64,000 bases of DNA from Emticicia sp. BO119 (lineage in GTDB: Bacteria > Bacteroidota > Bacteroidia > Cytophagales > Spirosomataceae). Every line of letters starts with the position of its first letter. Position 1 is the stretch's first letter. The stretch covers positions 1-64,000 of the forward strand of contig NZ_JACETV010000004.1 of assembly GCF_013912375.1 (NCBI RefSeq), written 5' to 3'. Both the position numbers and the translations under genes were made by a program. Positions 8,600 through 16,612 of this stretch are shown here, in pieces. Under the pieces are notes generated by a model. The model saw only the letters and a list, made by a program, of their open reading frames with translations. It searched no databases and was not told where the DNA came from.

Positions 8600-9643
8600 T
8601 TATTTAATTTTTACCTCTACTTCAAGGCTCATGCCCGCGCGGAGTTTATCACGATATTTTTCTACCCCATGAATTGCAATTTTTACAGGGATTTTCTGCG
8701 TTACTTTCACAAAGTTACCACTGGCGTTATCAGGTGGGAGAAGCGCATATTTTGCACCAGTGGCATCAGAAAAATCAGCTATTTTACCTTTCAACTCCAG
8801 CTCAGGGAAAGCATCTAATTTAATAGTCGCCTCCTGTCCAATAGCCAGACGACCAATTTGCGTTTCTTTAAAATTGGCAACTACCCAATACAAAGAATCC
8901 TGCACAATAGTGGCAAGGGTCTGGCCTGGCTGAATGTATTGTCCGGGTTCAACGCTTTTTCTGCCTATTTTCCCGTTTTCGTTAGCATATACCTTCGAGT
9001 AAGTCAAGCGAAGTTTTTGTTGCTCAATTTTTGCTTTTTGTACTGCTAAAGAGGCTTCTGCTTTGTGAAGATTACTGTATAAAATATCCATACGTGATTT
9101 CGACGCGGCAATGTCTTGTTTTTGCCCTTCGTATTGAGCAGTTAATACTTCAAAATTTGATTTACTATCATCTGCCTGACGTCTTGTAATGGCATTATCA
9201 GCAAATAATTTAGCATCTCTTTCCGAATCCTTCTGTGCTTTATCTTTGCGTAAAACAGTAGCTGTAATATTGGTTTCGGCGGCGTTGATGGTCATTCCGG
9301 TATTTTTGATATTAGCCTTGGCATTCTCAACGTCTGTCAGCAATTGCTGGTAGGTTGCTTCCATTTCAGTTAAAGCCAGTTGTTGTTCGCGGTCGTCAAT
9401 ATCAACCAGTAGCTGGCCTTTCTTTACCTGTTCAAAGTCTTTCATACTTACACTGCTCACGTAGCCTCCTACACGTGGCACAACCGGAACAGTATAAGTT
9501 TCTATCTGTGCATTGTCTGTTGTTTCGTAGTGCTGATTATACTGATAACGTTGGTAAGCGTAGATACCTGCCCCTAACAGGATTAGTACTAAAATGATAC
9601 GGGGAATGTAGTTCTTAACAGATTTTTTTTGTGGAGTTTCCAT
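8600..9643 (-). CDS. HlyD/EmrA-family periplasmic adaptor
   Basis: A membrane-fusion protein of 347 residues linking the DHA2 pump to TolC. After a short cytoplasmic N-terminus comes one membrane helix (IPRIILVLILLGAGIYAYQRY), then a biotinyl-lipoyl-like half (VPVVPRVGGYVSSVSMKDFEQVKKGQLLVDID), a long coiled coil, and the second half with PGQYIQPGQTLATIVQ. A longer frame from a TTG at 9691 exists, but the ATG at 9643 (METPQKKS) is chosen: it follows an AAAAGAAAAG stretch and leaves the operators upstream rather than inside the coding region. First gene of the operon. Confidence 0.92.
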   Translation of the reverse strand: METPQKKSVKNYIPRIILVLILLGAGIYAYQRYQYNQHYETTDNAQIETYTVPVVPRVGGYVSSVSMKDFEQVKKGQLLVDIDDREQQLALTEMEATYQQLLTDVENAKANIKNTGMTINAAETNITATVLRKDKAQKDSERDAKLFADNAITRRQADDSKSNFEVLTAQYEGQKQDIAASKSRMDILYSNLHKAEASLAVQKAKIEQQKLRLTYSKVYANENGKIGRKSVEPGQYIQPGQTLATIVQDSLYWVVANFKETQIGRLAIGQEATIKLDAFPELELKGKIADFSDATGAKYALLPPDNASGNFVKVTQKIPVKIAIHGVEKYRDKLRAGMSLEVEVKIK

Positions 9644-9683
9644 CTTTTCTTTTGGTAATATTAATGTTCGCTTTGTTCCTTCA

Positions 9684-9750
9684 TTAGTCAACCATATTGA
9701 CGATGCAAAGGTAAACTAAGTTGACTAAATTAGTCAAGCATATTGACTAA
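9684..9750. promoter_or_regulatory. Divergent promoters with MarR-type operators
   Basis: Three overlapping inverted repeats of one theme are visible: TTAGTCAA-N5-TTGAC (9684-9701), TTGACTAAATTAGTCAA (9721-9737) and TTAGTCAA-N5-TTGACTAA (9730-9750). Leftward, a -7 box TACCTTTG (9713-9706) has its -33 TTG (9737-9735) inside the palindromes. Rightward, TTG (9743-9745) and TAATTTTG (9766-9773) form a promoter for the marR gene. Binding at these sites would block both promoters. The palindromes and boxes are seen directly; repression by the adjacent MarR is inferred from family behaviour. Confidence 0.75.
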
Positions 9751-9851
9751 TTTATTTTTTCTACTTAATTTTGTTTCAGGAAAAGGAATTGGACAGAATT
9801 TACTACTTTTGCAATATGCTGATAATCAGCGCATTGAATCTTAATAACACA

Positions 9852-10403
9852 ATGAACGAGGATATATTAAAAGAAGTGGCAGTTTTTAAAGCTACCAAAG
9901 GAAGGCTTTTTGGCAAACTTTTAAGCAAAAGCTACCGCTTCATGAGCGAGATAGCAAGTGAGTATCTGCAAGGCATCGGATACAAAAATTTCAGAATAGG
10001 CCATGCTGTCGCCTTATTACATATAGATTTAGAGGGGACTAATATTAACACGCTTTCTAATAAAGCGTGTATAACCAAACAAGCGATGAGTAAACTGATT
10101 AAGGAGCTGCAAAACGAAGGGTATGTAACCGTAGAGAAAGACCTGACAGATGCCAGAGCACTCATTGTCCGACATTCAGCAAAAGGGGTACAAGCTTTGA
10201 TAGACTGGAAAAGATGTATGGAATATGTAAATGAGAAGTTTAAGGAAATATTAGGTAGTGATAAATTAGAAACATTAAGGGAGATTTTATATGAACTGGT
10301 AGATCACTATGAAGCCTCTACACAATATAATAAGGCTAATGATCTGAGACATGCCATGATGAGAAAGGATTCTATGATATTAGATGATTTCGATAAAAAT
10401 TAG
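9852..10403 (+). CDS. MarR-family transcriptional regulator of the efflux operon
   Basis: A 183-residue winged-helix regulator. The recognition region is NTLSNKACITKQAMSKLIKELQNEGYVTVEKDLTDARALIV, with the wing residues DxxDxR typical of MarR. An in-frame TTG start at 9771 would add 27 residues, but the added segment overlaps the predicted -7 box (9766-9773), so ATG 9852 (MNEDILKE) is preferred. Divergent from the HlyD-DHA2-TolC operon and separated by palindromic operators, so it most likely represses that operon and itself until a ligand binds. Confidence 0.88.
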   Translation: MNEDILKEVAVFKATKGRLFGKLLSKSYRFMSEIASEYLQGIGYKNFRIGHAVALLHIDLEGTNINTLSNKACITKQAMSKLIKELQNEGYVTVEKDLTDARALIVRHSAKGVQALIDWKRCMEYVNEKFKEILGSDKLETLREILYELVDHYEASTQYNKANDLRHAMMRKDSMILDDFDKN

Positions 10404-10520
10404 ATGAATCCAGAAAGCTGAATCTCTGATAATTAATAAAAACTACGTATGTTAGTAGATGAAAACCAGTAGCTTGTTTTAATATTTGGTTTTGACAGAA
10501 ATCAACCCAACACTGGAATC

Positions 10521-11363
10521 ATGACAGTTACCCAAATCATTATATTAGTCGTTGTTCTTTATCTAGCAATCTGCATTATTGCCTATAAGGTACAGGAATA
10601 CTTTATATTTAAGCCTGAAAAACTTTCACCTGATTTCAAATTCAGATATGACGACCATTTTGAAGAATTATTCTTTGATATGCCCGATGGTGCGCGCATC
10701 AATGGCTTGTTGTTTTATGATGTAGACGAATCTACACGGGGATTGGTCATTTATTTTCATGGCAACACCCGAAGCATTAAAGGATGGGCCAAATATGCCA
10801 AAGACTTTTTTGCTCATGATTATGACGTGCTGATGATTGATTACCGAGGCTTCGGTAAAAGTACAGGTAAACGCCACGAAGATACTATGTATGAAGACTC
10901 ACAAGCGGTATATAATCAGATGTTGAAAAAAGGTTACCTTGAAAAACACATCATTATTTACGGTCGTTCATTAGGTTCTGGTTTTGCTTGCAAATTAGCC
11001 TCTCGCAATCATCCCAAAATGCTTATTCTTGATGCACCTTATTATAGTTTCTCACAACTAACCAGCCGGTTTTTGCCTTTTCTTCCTGTTTCAATGATTC
11101 TCCGTTTTTCTATCCGTACCGATGAATACATTAAATTTGTGAAATGTCCTGTTTATATTATCCACGGCACGAAAGATTTCCTGATTCCCTTTCGTTCAAG
11201 TGTGAAATTAGCAAGACTGGCGCCACAGCATACGCGTTTAGTGCCTATTTATGGCGGAGGACACAATAATCTGCCTTCATTTCCTGAATACCATAAACAC
11301 CTTGAAGATATTTTATTAGACAGATTTGATTTAATTTTTGACAAACAATTCCGAATAGAATAG
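10521..11363 (+). CDS. Membrane-anchored alpha/beta hydrolase (ABHD13/BEM46-like), copy 1
   Basis: A 280-residue serine hydrolase with an N-terminal membrane helix (TQIIILVVVLYLAICIIAY). The oxyanion motif VIYFHGNTRSIKGWAKYAKDFF is followed by DYRGFGKS, the nucleophile elbow YGRSLGSG, an acid residue in HGTKDFLIPF, and a C-terminal His in GGGHNNLP. The fold is that of the ABHD13/BEM46 family (COG1073). The next gene is a paralogue with the same order of motifs, so the pair comes from a tandem duplication. The substrate is unknown. Confidence 0.85.
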   Translation: MTVTQIIILVVVLYLAICIIAYKVQEYFIFKPEKLSPDFKFRYDDHFEELFFDMPDGARINGLLFYDVDESTRGLVIYFHGNTRSIKGWAKYAKDFFAHDYDVLMIDYRGFGKSTGKRHEDTMYEDSQAVYNQMLKKGYLEKHIIIYGRSLGSGFACKLASRNHPKMLILDAPYYSFSQLTSRFLPFLPVSMILRFSIRTDEYIKFVKCPVYIIHGTKDFLIPFRSSVKLARLAPQHTRLVPIYGGGHNNLPSFPEYHKHLEDILLDRFDLIFDKQFRIE

Positions 11364-11424
11364 ATTTGTGTTTTGAATACCTTTAAACCTATTCTGAAAT
11401 AGTTTCTGCAAAACAAAAGATACA

Positions 11425-12222
11425 GTGATTAAGAGAATTATAACAATTGCCCTAATTATTTACGCTTCCGTTTTTGGATTGGCCGTCCTTTTTCAACGTT
11501 TTATTATCCTGCATCCTGATAAATTAGAAAAAGGTTATGCGTTTGAGTTTGATGATGCCGTGGAATTTTATGTATCGCCAAACCAGACTATTAACCTTAA
11601 TGCCCTGATGTTTCTGACTAAAGATAGTACCAAAAAAGGCGTAGTGATGTATCTGCACGGCAACTCTCATAATATACGGGTATGGGGCAAATATGCCAAG
11701 CAATTTACCTCGCGTGGATATGACGTAATCATGTACGATTACCGGGGTTTTGGCAAAAGTAATGGACGATTAGACGAAGGAAATCTTTTGAGTGATGCAC
11801 AAACTGTACTGAAAGATATTCAGAGACGTTATCCGCCAAGAAATATGATTATTTATGGCCGCTCGCTGGGTACAGGAGTAGCCACTAAATTGGCTATGGA
11901 TAATGAGGTAAAAATGTTAATCTTAGAAACACCATATACTTGCATCCCTGATGTGGCCTGGAGCCATGCCCCCCTATTCCCTTATAGTAAGGCATGTGAA
12001 TTTCAGTTGCCTACTTATGAATGGATCACAAAGGTAAAATGCCCTATATATATATTTCATGGAACTGACGACCAGATTATTCCTTATGAACACAGCCTGA
12101 AATTAGCTCAGTTTTTAAATAAAAACCCCAAAGACATTCTCACTACTTTAGATGGAGGACGTCATCGGGGTTTAGATAAATTTAAAGAATACCAGGCAAA
12201 GCTGGACGAAATTCTTAAATAA
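11425..12222 (+). CDS. Membrane-anchored alpha/beta hydrolase, copy 2
   Basis: A 265-residue paralogue of the preceding gene, shortened in the cap and tail. It has an N-terminal helix, MYLHGNSHNIRVWGKYAKQF, DYRGFGKSNGR, the nucleophile motif YGRSLGTG, the acid residue in HGTDDQIIPYEH, and the final His in GGRHRGLD. All three triad residues are kept, so both copies look active. The start codon is GTG at 11425; no ATG gives the membrane helix. It probably shares a transcript with copy 1 (61-base gap). It is convergent with mraY, 6 bases away. Confidence 0.82.
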   Translation: MIKRIITIALIIYASVFGLAVLFQRFIILHPDKLEKGYAFEFDDAVEFYVSPNQTINLNALMFLTKDSTKKGVVMYLHGNSHNIRVWGKYAKQFTSRGYDVIMYDYRGFGKSNGRLDEGNLLSDAQTVLKDIQRRYPPRNMIIYGRSLGTGVATKLAMDNEVKMLILETPYTCIPDVAWSHAPLFPYSKACEFQLPTYEWITKVKCPIYIFHGTDDQIIPYEHSLKLAQFLNKNPKDILTTLDGGRHRGLDKFKEYQAKLDEILK

Positions 12223-12228
12223 TTTCTA

Positions 12229-13449
12229 TTAGCGCAGTTTCAAGGTTACCAGACAAGCAACTGCCAACACAATACCTACAATCCAGAAGCGGGTAACGAT
12301 TTTTGCCTCATGGTAACCTTTTTTCTGAAAATGATGATGCAATGGCGACATCAGGAATAGTCGGTTTTTCTGGGCATACTCCAGACCTCGCTTTCTTTTC
12401 TGGTATTTAAAATAACTTACCTGCATAATAACAGACAGGTTTTCCATTAAGAATATCCCACACATTACCGGTATCAATAATTCTTTGCGAAGCGCCAGAG
12501 CCAATACTGCAATGATACTCCCCAACATCAGGCTCCCTGTGTCTCCCATAAATACCTGTGCCGGATAAGCATTATACCATAAAAACCCGATACAGGCACC
12601 TACAAAAGCAGTGCAGAAAATTACCACCTCTCCGGAATTGGGAATCATCATTATGTTCAGATATTGTGAAAACACCTTATTCCCTGACAAATAAGCAAAA
12701 ATTGCTAACGTAAGACCGATTATAGCAGAAGTACCTGCAGCCAGGCCATCAATACCATCGGTAATATTTGCTCCGTTCGATACGGCTGTAATAATAAAAA
12801 TAACAATGATTACATAAGGAATCCAAGCAAGGCTTTCGGGCAGGAAACTGCCAAGAAGCTGATAATCTATTTCATTATTTTTGAAGAATGGTAATGTGGT
12901 TGTCAAAGAATGTGTATCTACGTACTTCTGTACTTCTCCTACAGCCGTGCTGATTTTAGCTTTTTCATATACTCTTATTTTTACATAATCGTTAAAATAC
13001 AGGGCCAGACCCACTATCAAGCCTAAACCCACTTGTCCAACCACCTTGAAGCGGCCTTTCAAACCCTCTTTATCTTTTTTGAAAACCTTGATATAATCAT
13101 CGGCAAAACCAATTCCACAAGTCCATACAGTAGCAATAATCAGCAATACGATATACACATTATCTAATTTTGCGAATAACAAAACCGGAATCAGCAATGA
13201 GGCTAAAATGATAAACCCGCCCATAGTTGGTGTGCCTTTTTTCTGCATCTGCCCCTCCAGACCCAGATCCCGGATGGTTTCTCCAATTTGTAATTTCCGT
13301 AGATAATTAATAAGTTTTTTACCGTAGATTGCAGCAATTAAAAGCGAGAAAACAATAGCACCCATGGCACGGAAAGTGATGTATTGGAACACCCCTGCAC
13401 CGGGAAAATTAAAGGATTTGTCAAGGTAAGTAAACAGATAATAAAGCAT
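12229..13449 (-). CDS. mraY: Phospho-N-acetylmuramoyl-pentapeptide transferase
   Basis: A 406-residue polytopic inner-membrane enzyme that moves phospho-MurNAc-pentapeptide to undecaprenyl phosphate, making lipid I. Motifs: [13 protein letters not shown], the catalytic Asp pair in [22 protein letters not shown], and the C-terminal [22 protein letters not shown]. It is longer than the ~360-residue E. coli enzyme because of a periplasmic insertion (about 165-215), which is common in Bacteroidota. No mur or fts genes are next to it. Neighbours are hydrolases on one side and a gene-free region on the other. Confidence 0.96.
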   Translation of the reverse strand: MLYYLFTYLDKSFNFPGAGVFQYITFRAMGAIVFSLLIAAIYGKKLINYLRKLQIGETIRDLGLEGQMQKKGTPTMGGFIILASLLIPVLLFAKLDNVYIVLLIIATVWTCGIGFADDYIKVFKKDKEGLKGRFKVVGQVGLGLIVGLALYFNDYVKIRVYEKAKISTAVGEVQKYVDTHSLTTTLPFFKNNEIDYQLLGSFLPESLAWIPYVIIVIFIITAVSNGANITDGIDGLAAGTSAIIGLTLAIFAYLSGNKVFSQYLNIMMIPNSGEVVIFCTAFVGACIGFLWYNAYPAQVFMGDTGSLMLGSIIAVLALALRKELLIPVMCGIFLMENLSVIMQVSYFKYQKRKRGLEYAQKNRLFLMSPLHHHFQKKGYHEAKIVTRFWIVGIVLAVACLVTLKLR

Positions 13450-13759
13450 AGGACATTAAGTTTTAGGAAAGTGTAGCAAAGATAGTTTTTTTTGAAGTTT
13501 TCAGAAAAAAAACCACCTTTTTTTAAAAATTCCCATACAAATAACTCTTGAAATACAAAAAACAGATTTTTTATATTTCTGTATAGTTGTTTTAAATAAG
13601 CAGAAATATAGTGCCGAACATGAAATTTTTAAAATTTCTAATACTTTTTTGACCAATACCTACTCCAAAATTATCTTCCTCAAAAAAAACCTGATAAATA
13701 TTTGTCTATACAACGTTTTTTCTCTTTTTTTGTATGGTATTCTTAGGTAAGACTATAAT

Positions 13760-13893
13760 AATGTTTAAATATATTTATTAAACTTCTTTCAGAAGTATTA
13801 AAGATTTTGAGTTCCCCGCCCGTCGGGGTATTCATCATAGGTTAAAGTATTTTCGTCTTGGAAAGGCATTCGGGGATCCTGAGTGCCTTTTTT
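13760..13893 (+). ncRNA. Possible small RNA ending at an intrinsic terminator
   Basis: Three hairpins in a row end with a good rho-independent terminator: AAAGGCATTC (13862-13871) pairs with GAGTGCCTTT (13881-13890), followed by a T-run to 13893. No plus-strand gene lies upstream for it to serve, because mraY runs the other way and starts at 13449. A separate short transcript is the simplest reading. No RNA family could be recognised, and the 5' end is a guess. Confidence 0.35.
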
Positions 13894-13922
13894 GATAAAT
13901 AGAAGCCTTGAAAATAGTGCTG

Positions 13923-13946
13923 ATAGGCAAAAGCCTATTATTTTTG
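13923..13946 (+). promoter_or_regulatory. gntR promoter with overlapping palindrome
   Basis: A perfect inverted repeat ATAGGC-AAAA-GCCTAT (13923-13938) directly abuts a TATTTTTG -7-like box (13939-13946), 40 bases before the GntR start codon. Its position suggests an autoregulatory operator; this is inferred. Confidence 0.45.
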
Positions 13947-13986
13947 CATCTTTACACCCGACACTCTATCGCTCAAGGGTAAAACT

Positions 13987-14697
13987 ATGAAGATACCGCT
14001 TTATCGGCAAATCCAGGCTCATTTAAAAGAGAAAATCACTTCCGGGCAATACATAGAAGGCAATTTACTCCCTTCTGAAAACGACCTTTGTATAGAGTTC
14101 AATGCTACGCGTATGACCGTCAGGCAAGCATTGAACGAGTTGGTAAAAGAAGGCTACATTACCCGGCAGCATGGTAAAGGCAGTATTGTATCTGCCATGC
14201 GTAAGTCTCTGGGTTTACTTTCACTGAAAGGGTGGACAGAAGTAGTAGGTGCAAGCGACCGACATGGAACTACCTCTATTTTAGAAGGGCTCGTAATAAA
14301 GACGATTACCGAACCTATTTTTAAACATTTACTTCATCAAGAGTTTCATACAGAATTTGTATTTTTGAAGCGTCTCCGGTCGGTAGAGGAATTTCCGGTG
14401 ATACTTGAAGAAACTTACATTCCAAACGAAAACCTTTCCGAATTGACAAAAGAGCCTTTGATTGATGGCTCATTATTCCGTACGCTTTTTATGCGTTATC
14501 AGGTAGATGTCAATAGTATGCAGCAAGAGGTACGAGCCATTGCTGCTACCAAAGAAATTGCCGGTTTGCTGAAAACCAAGGCAAAGTCACCAATTTTGCA
14601 GATTCTACGGCGCTATGGTACATCAAAAGAAGGTTTTTATCTGTATAGTCTAATTTATTGTAATACTGAAAAATACGCAATAAGTAGTTTTAACTAA
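13987..14697 (+). CDS. GntR-family regulator with UTRA (HutC-type) sensor domain
   Basis: A 236-residue transcription factor. The N-terminal GntR winged helix (about 1-70) shows IPLYRQIQAHLKEKI, LLPSENDLCIEFNATRMTVRQAL and GYITRQHGKGSIV. The rest is a UTRA ligand domain (LKRLRSVEEFPVILEETYIP). HutC-type regulators bind sugars, amino-sugars or histidine metabolites. It lies 95 bases before a Gfo/Idh/MocA oxidoreductase on the same strand, which it probably controls. A palindrome abuts its own -7 box. Confidence 0.9.
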   Translation: MKIPLYRQIQAHLKEKITSGQYIEGNLLPSENDLCIEFNATRMTVRQALNELVKEGYITRQHGKGSIVSAMRKSLGLLSLKGWTEVVGASDRHGTTSILEGLVIKTITEPIFKHLLHQEFHTEFVFLKRLRSVEEFPVILEETYIPNENLSELTKEPLIDGSLFRTLFMRYQVDVNSMQQEVRAIAATKEIAGLLKTKAKSPILQILRRYGTSKEGFYLYSLIYCNTEKYAISSFN

Positions 14698-14717
14698 GGA
14701 TGCCGCGAGACGGTCAC

Positions 14718-14780
14718 CCCCCCACCCCTGAAGGGGGGTTATTATTTAACCAAAAAATTCCCTTTCAGGGGATAAGGGTT
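14718..14780. repeat. Inverted C/G-rich repeats between gntR and the oxidoreductase
   Basis: CCCCTGAAGGGG (around 14725-14736) is followed about 30 bases later by CCCTTTCAGGGG (around 14761-14772). The two are nearly inverted copies, and each can fold on itself. This type of CCCCTGAAGGGG element often appears between genes in Bacteroidota. It may reduce read-through from gntR. Confidence 0.45.
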
Positions 14781-14791
14781 TTTATTCAACT

Positions 14792-15937
14792 ATGAAAAAA
14801 ATTAAAGTTGCCGTTGTCGGAACGGGTTTTATCGGGCCAGCTCATATTGAAGCCCTACGCCGCCTGCCAAATGTAGAAGTAGCCGCTCTTTGCGAAGCCA
14901 ATATAGACCTGGCTACCGAAAAAGCTGCGAGCTTGGGTATCGAACGAGCTTATATTTTTGATGATTTATTAAAACAGGAAGACATTGAGTGTATCCATGT
15001 TTGTACACCTAATTTCTTACATTATTCGCAATCAAAAGCAGCTTTATTAGCAGGCAAACATGTAGTTTGTGAAAAACCTTTAGCTACTAAAATTGAAGAA
15101 GCTGAAGAACTGGTAAAAATTGCTACTGAAACTGGTCTGGTAAATGCCGTACACTTTAACCTGAGATATTATCCTTTGGTTCGCCAGATGAAAACTATGC
15201 GTGAAAAAGGTGATTTAGGAGAAATCTACTCAATCTTAGGGTCGTACTTGCAAGACTGGCTTTTCTACCAAACAGATTATAACTGGCGCCTGGAGCCGGA
15301 CAAATCTGGCGATTCAAGAGCTATTGCCGATATTGGTTCGCACTTGTTAGATGTAACAGAGTATATTACAGGGTTGAAAATCACTGAAGTAATGGCTGAT
15401 TTCTCAACGGTTCATAAAACACGTTTGAAACCTTTGAAAGCCATTGAAACCTACTCAGGTAAAATGCTACAGGCTTCTGATTATCAGGAAGTGCCTATTA
15501 ATACCGAAGATCATGCTAATGTATTGTTGCGTTTTGATAATGGCAACAAAGGTAGTGTAACCGTTAGTCAGGTTTCAGCCGGGCGTAAAAACCGTTTGAA
15601 TATCGAGATTTCGGGTTCTAAAGCTAATTTTGAGTGGTGTTCTGAAAAACCAAACGAAATGTGGATTGGTAAACGAGATGGTGCTAATCAGGTATTGATG
15701 AAAGACCCATCATTATTCTATCGTGAAGCAACCAGTTTAATCAGCTTCCCTGGCGGACATAACGAAGGTTTCCCTGATACTTCGAAACAATTGTTCAAAG
15801 AAGTATATGCAGCCGTAACTGAAGGTAAACAACCAGAAAACCCGACGTATCCTACATTCGCCGACGGGTTACGTGAATTAATCATTTGCGAAAGAATCAT
15901 CGAAAGCCACCGCAAACAAGCTTGGGTAACGGTATAA
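14792..15937 (+). CDS. Gfo/Idh/MocA-family NAD(P)-dependent oxidoreductase
   Basis: A 381-residue dehydrogenase, probably acting on a sugar, inositol or sugar acid. The N-terminal Rossmann motif is VAVVGTGFIGPAHIEAL, the family signature is GKHVVCEKPLATKIEEA (catalytic Lys in EKP), and the C-terminal half carries DIGSHLLDVTEYITG with the usual Asp/His region. A GntR/UTRA regulator precedes it, which suggests induction by its substrate. No transporter or further catabolic genes are adjacent, so the pathway cannot be named. Confidence 0.9.
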   Translation: MKKIKVAVVGTGFIGPAHIEALRRLPNVEVAALCEANIDLATEKAASLGIERAYIFDDLLKQEDIECIHVCTPNFLHYSQSKAALLAGKHVVCEKPLATKIEEAEELVKIATETGLVNAVHFNLRYYPLVRQMKTMREKGDLGEIYSILGSYLQDWLFYQTDYNWRLEPDKSGDSRAIADIGSHLLDVTEYITGLKITEVMADFSTVHKTRLKPLKAIETYSGKMLQASDYQEVPINTEDHANVLLRFDNGNKGSVTVSQVSAGRKNRLNIEISGSKANFEWCSEKPNEMWIGKRDGANQVLMKDPSLFYREATSLISFPGGHNEGFPDTSKQLFKEVYAAVTEGKQPENPTYPTFADGLRELIICERIIESHRKQAWVTV

Positions 15938-15959
15938 TTCTTTAACTATATTTACTAAG

Positions 15960-15998
15960 ACGGCAGTCGTTCTATTGAAAGAATCACTGCCGTTTTTT
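15960..15998 (+). terminator. Intrinsic terminator after the oxidoreductase
   Basis: ACGGCAGT (15960-15967) pairs with ACTGCCGT (15986-15993), with an additional inner stem GTTCT/AGAAT, followed by six T residues. It lies 23 bases after the stop codon. Confidence 0.88.
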
Positions 15999-16007
15999 AT
16001 TTCCTCG

Positions 16008-16015
16008 TATATTTG
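16008..16015 (+). promoter_or_regulatory. Predicted -7 box of nadD
   Basis: TATATTTG fits the Bacteroidota TAnnTTTG box and lies between the upstream terminator and the nadD start, giving a leader of about 18 bases. No clear -33 TTG was seen. Confidence 0.45.
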
Positions 16016-16039
16016 TGCCTTTAAAAATATGGAAGCATA

Positions 16040-16612
16040 ATGAAGATTGGTTTGTTTTTTGGCTCGTTTAATCCTATTCATGTGGGGCATTTGATTATTG
16101 CTAATACTATGGCATATACTACCGACCTGGAGCAGGTATGGTTTATTGTTTCGCCACAGAACCCATTTAAAAAAAACAAAGGACTTCTGCATGAGTTTGA
16201 CCGCCTGACAATGGTAGAAAAAGCTATTGCTGATAATTACCGGCTCAAAGCCAGTGATATAGAGTTTTCAATGCCTAAACCGAGCTATACGATTGATACC
16301 CTCGCAAAATTGACTGAACGTCACTCAACACATGAATTCAAACTCATTATGGGTGAAGATAATCTGGTGCAATTTGAGAACTGGAAGAATTACGACAAGA
16401 TTCTTGAGTATTATGAGCTATACGTTTATCCTCGCCCAAATACGCCTGAACATAACTTTAAGAACCATCCCAAAGTAAAGTTCATTGAAGCTCCACTATT
16501 AGATATTTCGGCCACGTTTATCCGTAATAGCATCAAATCAGGCAAGCCCATCCGTTATATGGTTAGCGATGTAGTCGAGGAATATATCCGATGGAAAAAA
16601 TTCTATTTATAA
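16040..16612 (+). CDS. nadD: Nicotinate-nucleotide adenylyltransferase
   Basis: A 190-residue nucleotidyltransferase that joins nicotinate mononucleotide and ATP to form deamido-NAD. The HxGH-type motif is in GLFFGSFNPIHVGHLII (residues 4-20), and the second signature is the C-terminal ISATFIRNSIKSGK (ISxTxIR). KxNPFKKN binding residues are present, and the length is normal. Its stop codon abuts that of the convergent reductase gene, so the two messages must overlap at their 3' ends. Confidence 0.95.
   Translation: MKIGLFFGSFNPIHVGHLIIANTMAYTTDLEQVWFIVSPQNPFKKNKGLLHEFDRLTMVEKAIADNYRLKASDIEFSMPKPSYTIDTLAKLTERHSTHEFKLIMGEDNLVQFENWKNYDKILEYYELYVYPRPNTPEHNFKNHPKVKFIEAPLLDISATFIRNSIKSGKPIRYMVSDVVEEYIRWKKFYL

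Larger units (their letters stand above)
13450..13986. other. AT-rich intergenic region with hairpins
   Basis: There is no gene in this stretch. 13480-13780 is very AT-rich. Downstream lie small plus-strand hairpins: CTTCT/AGAAG (13783-13795), CCCCG/CGGGG (13814-13828), and a terminator-like stem at 13862-13890. Next comes the palindrome at the gntR promoter. Confidence 0.6.

Noticed and set aside
9771-9851. N-terminal extension of the MarR gene from a TTG
   Set aside because: It would place the start codon inside the predicted -7 box and adds residues unlike MarR proteins.
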